Positions 9,075-11,666 of a stretch of DNA of 11,666 bases are shown in pieces; position 1 is the first letter of the stretch, and every line of letters begins with the position of its first letter. The position numbers and the translations under genes are program-made. The stretch is from Tolypocladium sp. Sup5 PDA-1 (Eukaryota; Ascomycota; Sordariomycetes; Hypocreales; Ophiocordycipitaceae), in assembly GCA_000750105.3 (NCBI GenBank), contig JPHH03000153.1, positions 1-11,666 of the forward strand, written 5' to 3'. The notes under the pieces were generated by a model. That model ran no database searches, had not been told where the DNA came from, and saw only the letters and a program-made list of their open reading frames with translations.

Positions 9075-11606
9075 ATAATAGAGGTATAGTATAATATAGA
9101 GTATATTAGCTTAGCGCGGTATAATACCCTTCCTATAGATAAGGCTATTTTCTTTCGCAAAAGCAAGTATATACTAAATAGCTATATAAGATATATTATC
9201 CTAGAGGGAGGATAAGGGAGCTTTTACTAGGAAGATAAGCTAGAAGCTAGGGAGGTACTCGCTATTCTATATAAGGTATAGCCTACCTTTATTATAGCGC
9301 GAGAATATTAGCTATATAACCTACTTTAAATTGATAAGTATAAGATAAACTTTAACGATATATTATAAGCCTTCGCCTAGGTTAAAAGGTAGTTAAGGTT
9401 CCCTAAAGATAGGCGTTAGGGTAATTATCTCGTAGATATCTATTATTTTCTTATAGAAGCTAGTAATAAGGAATAGATATTAAACTTTATTATAATCTTA
9501 ATAATAAAGGCCCTTATAAGAGGGATTAAATATATTATAGCGATACCTAACGATATAATAATAATTATAATAGAAGATAATAGTACTTTAACTTATATAG
9601 GCAATAAGTAAGAATCGGATATCTTCTAGAAATGCCCTAGTTTAGATATAAAGGTTGCTAGTAGCGATAGGATATTTAATAAACCCCTTTATAATAGATA
9701 ATATAAGCGGCGCTTATATATAGGATTAATTAACTTTATAAAGAAGATAAGTAGTAAATATTACTAGGGAAGCTTTGTTTAGGATAGGAAGACAGGGAAC
9801 CTTCTAGTATCGGACTTTATAAAGTAAGGAAGGAAGGCTAGACTTATAGCGGTTATTAGGGTATAGCGATAGATCCTATATATAAACGACTACCCCTATA
9901 ACTTTATATACTTCCTAATACCTAGAAGTTCGTAGAACTAGTAATAGGAATATAGTTATATAGCTATAATAACCCTATAGTATTAAGTCCGTGGAATAGT
10001 TAAGTTATAGCTATAAGATATAAATCTAGCTAAATATAGCTTTAGGATTTAGAAAGATATAACTTTCTTATAGGGCGAGGCTAACCCGGACTAGGAATAG
10101 CGTTTCTAGGATTAAGTAATATATTATAAGGGCTAAGGAAAGGATAGCTACGATACTCTCCTTAACTAAATAATTAACTTCCTTAAAAGCGTTATAGCTA
10201 ACGAGCTCGGAATTAGAGGAGGAAACGAGTTCTAGCTTAGGTATAATAAGGGCGCTGCCTTCTAGTATTTTAATAATACTAAGGTATTACTTAAAGCCCT
10301 ATACTTCCCTTTTCTCTAGAACGCCTTACTTACTATAATTAGGGGCATATGCTTATTCCCTAGGATATTAGTAAACGCGACTTATCCCTATAACTATATT
10401 ATACTAGTAAGATATAGTTCGACTATAGTAATTAACCCCTTTTATTTTCTACCCTATAAGTAACCCTAGCGCGAAGATACGTAATAGAAACTATCTCTCC
10501 CTTAGAGAGTTAAGAGGAATCGAATATAAAGGGAATAAGGTTATATAGTAATAAGAATATCGAGGAGACTTCCCTAGAGCCCTAAGGGACTAATTAATCT
10601 CGGAAGCCTAGAACTATAGCTAGTTCTATAGACTCCTTAGCGCTTTACGTCTCCCCCTATAATATTATAAGGAAGCGTATTTATATTATATAGGATACTA
10701 AGGATAAGCTCGAGCTAGGACCCCTTTAATAAAATAACGCTAACTCTAAGGGCATAACCTTCTTTATCTCGAGAATAAATAATACCTATAAGAGGAACCT
10801 CTAGCACGCCGACCCCTTAGCTAAGGTATCTTTAGATAAGTACCTATAACTTAGTTCGATAGATATACTAGGACCGCCTTAGTAATAAGTCTACTTAGGG
10901 CTTACTACTAAACTTAGACGTTAAACTAACCTATGCCCTATTATACCTCTAGAACTCTCGCGCCTATAACTTAGTTCGATAGATATACCTAGACCGCTAT
11001 AGTAATAAGTCCGCTTAGAGCTTACCGCTAACCTTATATACTAGATCGATCTACGCCCCGTTATACCTCTAAAGCTCTTGCTCTAGCGGGTTAGTTAGCT
11101 AGATATTAAGGGTAGAATATACTAACGATAAGTTCCGTTATAAGCGAGTTAAAGGGGAATAGATAGTCTTAAATAGCTCTAATAGGGGTAACGGCGATAA
11201 TAAGCTATATATAATAGGTAGAGGCGGCTATACTATAACTATAGAGCTTATAGACGCGCTTAGTAGACTCTTTAAGAAACGCGCTATAGTTCTATTTATT
11301 AAGTTTAATAGAGGATATACTATATCTACCGCGCTAGGGCTTATTAACTATAACTCTTAGTAGTATTTAGAAGACTAGCTACTACCGCTTACCTAGTCCC
11401 CTCGCCCTATAGCTAGGCCTTCTAGGGCTAAACGCGCTATAAGGCGATAAGAAGAGAATATAGCGCGGATAGAACGTAAGAAGATCGAAAGGGACATAGA
11501 CTAGCTATAGCTTAATATACCGCGAGCTAAGAGGACCTAACGTCGCTAAATAGATAGTCCCTATATTCCTTTATTTCGTTTCGTTATTTCTTTTATCTAT
11601 AGTTAG
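9075..11606 (+). pseudogene. ORF C: unrecognised decayed protein gene, about 840 codons
   Basis: A forward frame (codon starts at positions divisible by 3) runs from probable former ATGs (ATA ATA at 9075-9080) to TAG at 11604. The first part, to about 9850, is the most convincing, with about 16 stops in 247 codons. It has blocks such as SLARYNTLPIDKAIFFRKSK (9108-9167), DKLEAREVLAILYKV (about 9228-9272), FPKDRR and IFNKPLYN. From about 9850 to 10500 stops are denser (roughly 12%) and another forward frame is equally open, so a frameshift or intron is possible. The part from about 10840 is again coherent and ends in an Arg/Lys/Glu-rich, coiled-coil-like tail (11424-11540). I recognise no enzyme. 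It does not match my memory of Starship 'captain' tyrosine recombinases (DUF3435), RT or helicase. It is presumably a repeat-borne gene, since RIP acts on duplicated DNA. Confidence 0.45.
10843..11082 (+). repeat. 120-bp tandem duplication (two units) within ORF C
   Basis: Unit 1 is 10843-10962 and unit 2 is 10963-11082. Both begin cctataacttagttcgatag and share 26 identical bases at the start, agtaataagt in the middle, and ttatacctct near the end, at an exact 120-base spacing. They are roughly three quarters identical by eye. Because 120 is a multiple of three, the copies stay in the same frame and encode a 40-residue repeat (YNLVR-stop-IY...YLxDR-like in the ORF C frame). Many differences between the units are not C/T or G/A, so much of the divergence predates or is independent of RIP. 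Confidence 0.85.
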
Positions 11607-11666
11607 GGAGGTAATAGGATAGTTTAGTAGAGCTAGAGTTCGGGCTCGTTACTAGGATTACCTACG
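11607..11666. other. Right edge, no gene seen
   Basis: The last 60 bases follow the end of ORF C. They are purine-rich (agttagggaggtaatagg) and still RIP-like, ending inside the repeat block. Nothing can be assigned. Confidence 0.4.

Larger units (their letters stand above)
1..11666. repeat. RIP-mutated AT-rich repeat block spanning the whole window
   Basis: CpA and TpG are nearly absent from end to end. By eye I find only about 38 CA dinucleotides, where several hundred would be expected at this base composition. TpA is extremely common, with many TAG, CTA and TATA runs. CpG is common (cgcg, gcgc, tcga), so this is not ordinary methyl-CpG decay. Depletion of CA and TG alike means both strands were mutated. 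This pattern is known for repeat-induced point mutation in filamentous ascomycetes. Neither end of the window returns to normal composition, so the block continues beyond both edges. Confidence 0.93.

Noticed and set aside
10500..11400. Minus-strand gene opposite the end of ORF C
   Set aside because: Some stretches look protein-like, but stops cluster heavily in the tandem repeat, and the + strand frame is more coherent over the last 500 bases.
9075..11606. Starship captain (DUF3435 tyrosine recombinase)
   Set aside because: The expected R...H-x-x-R...Y motif order and neighbouring blocks could not be found. RIP could hide His but not the whole pattern.
1..11666. Intact genes, TGA-stop recoding or an alternative code reading TAG/TAA
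   Set aside because: In-frame TAG/TAA with rare TGA might suggest stop reassignment to Gln. But catalytic Asp/Glu and Cys are also lost by the same base change, and CpA is missing everywhere, including non-coding parts, which RIP explains and recoding does not.
1..11666. CpG methylation decay
   Set aside because: CpG remains frequent, with many cgcg and gcgc sites.
1..11666. CRISPR array, tRNA, rRNA or telomeric repeats
   Set aside because: No regularly spaced repeats apart from the 120-bp pair, no cloverleaf or rRNA core sequence noticed, and no TTAGGG-type tract.

Overview
The window is one continuous block of DNA in which CpA and its complement TpG have been almost erased and replaced by TpA, while CpG stays common. 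This is the signature of repeat-induced point mutation (RIP), a premeiotic process of filamentous ascomycetes that converts C to T, mainly in CpA, on both strands of duplicated DNA. The window therefore most likely comes from an AT-rich, repeat-filled region of a Pezizomycotina genome. The species cannot be named from the sequence. Nothing here looks able to make a protein: every long reading frame is crowded with TAG and TAA, sitting where glutamine (CAG/CAA) or tryptophan (TGG) is expected.

Left and centre (about 162-7040, + strand): the inner part of a Ty3/gypsy LTR retrotransposon, readable as one unbroken frame (codons starting at positions divisible by 3) of about 2,290 codons. In order it holds Gag, a long linker, retropepsin, a pre-RT segment, reverse transcriptase, RNase H, integrase with an HHCC-like finger, a core and a GPF C-terminal motif, and an unusual acidic/lysine-rich tail. 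RIP has hit the catalytic centres: the protease Asp, the second Asp of the RT box, two RNase H Asps, the first integrase Asp and the integrase Glu are all replaced by Asn or Lys, each at a G that follows a T. No frameshift was seen across the conserved domains. No matching LTR pair was found by eye.

Right (about 7041-11666): two further long decayed frames on the same strand, ORF B (about 7327-8727, with its last part possibly separate) and ORF C (about 9075-11606). They are separated by a pyrimidine-rich stretch that could be an old promoter or leader. I do not recognise either protein. ORF C contains a 120-bp (40-codon) tandem duplication and ends in a charged, coiled-coil-like tail. A purine tract ending in seven Gs inside ORF B (8324-8340) is followed by a TG-to-TA type sequence and could be an LTR boundary. 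B and C may thus belong to a second element, or be extra genes of the first.

The parts no longer work together. The window is a graveyard of retrotransposon and unidentified repeat genes. Its main interest lies in the mutational fingerprint, the long single-frame polyprotein and the two unidentified repeat-borne proteins.
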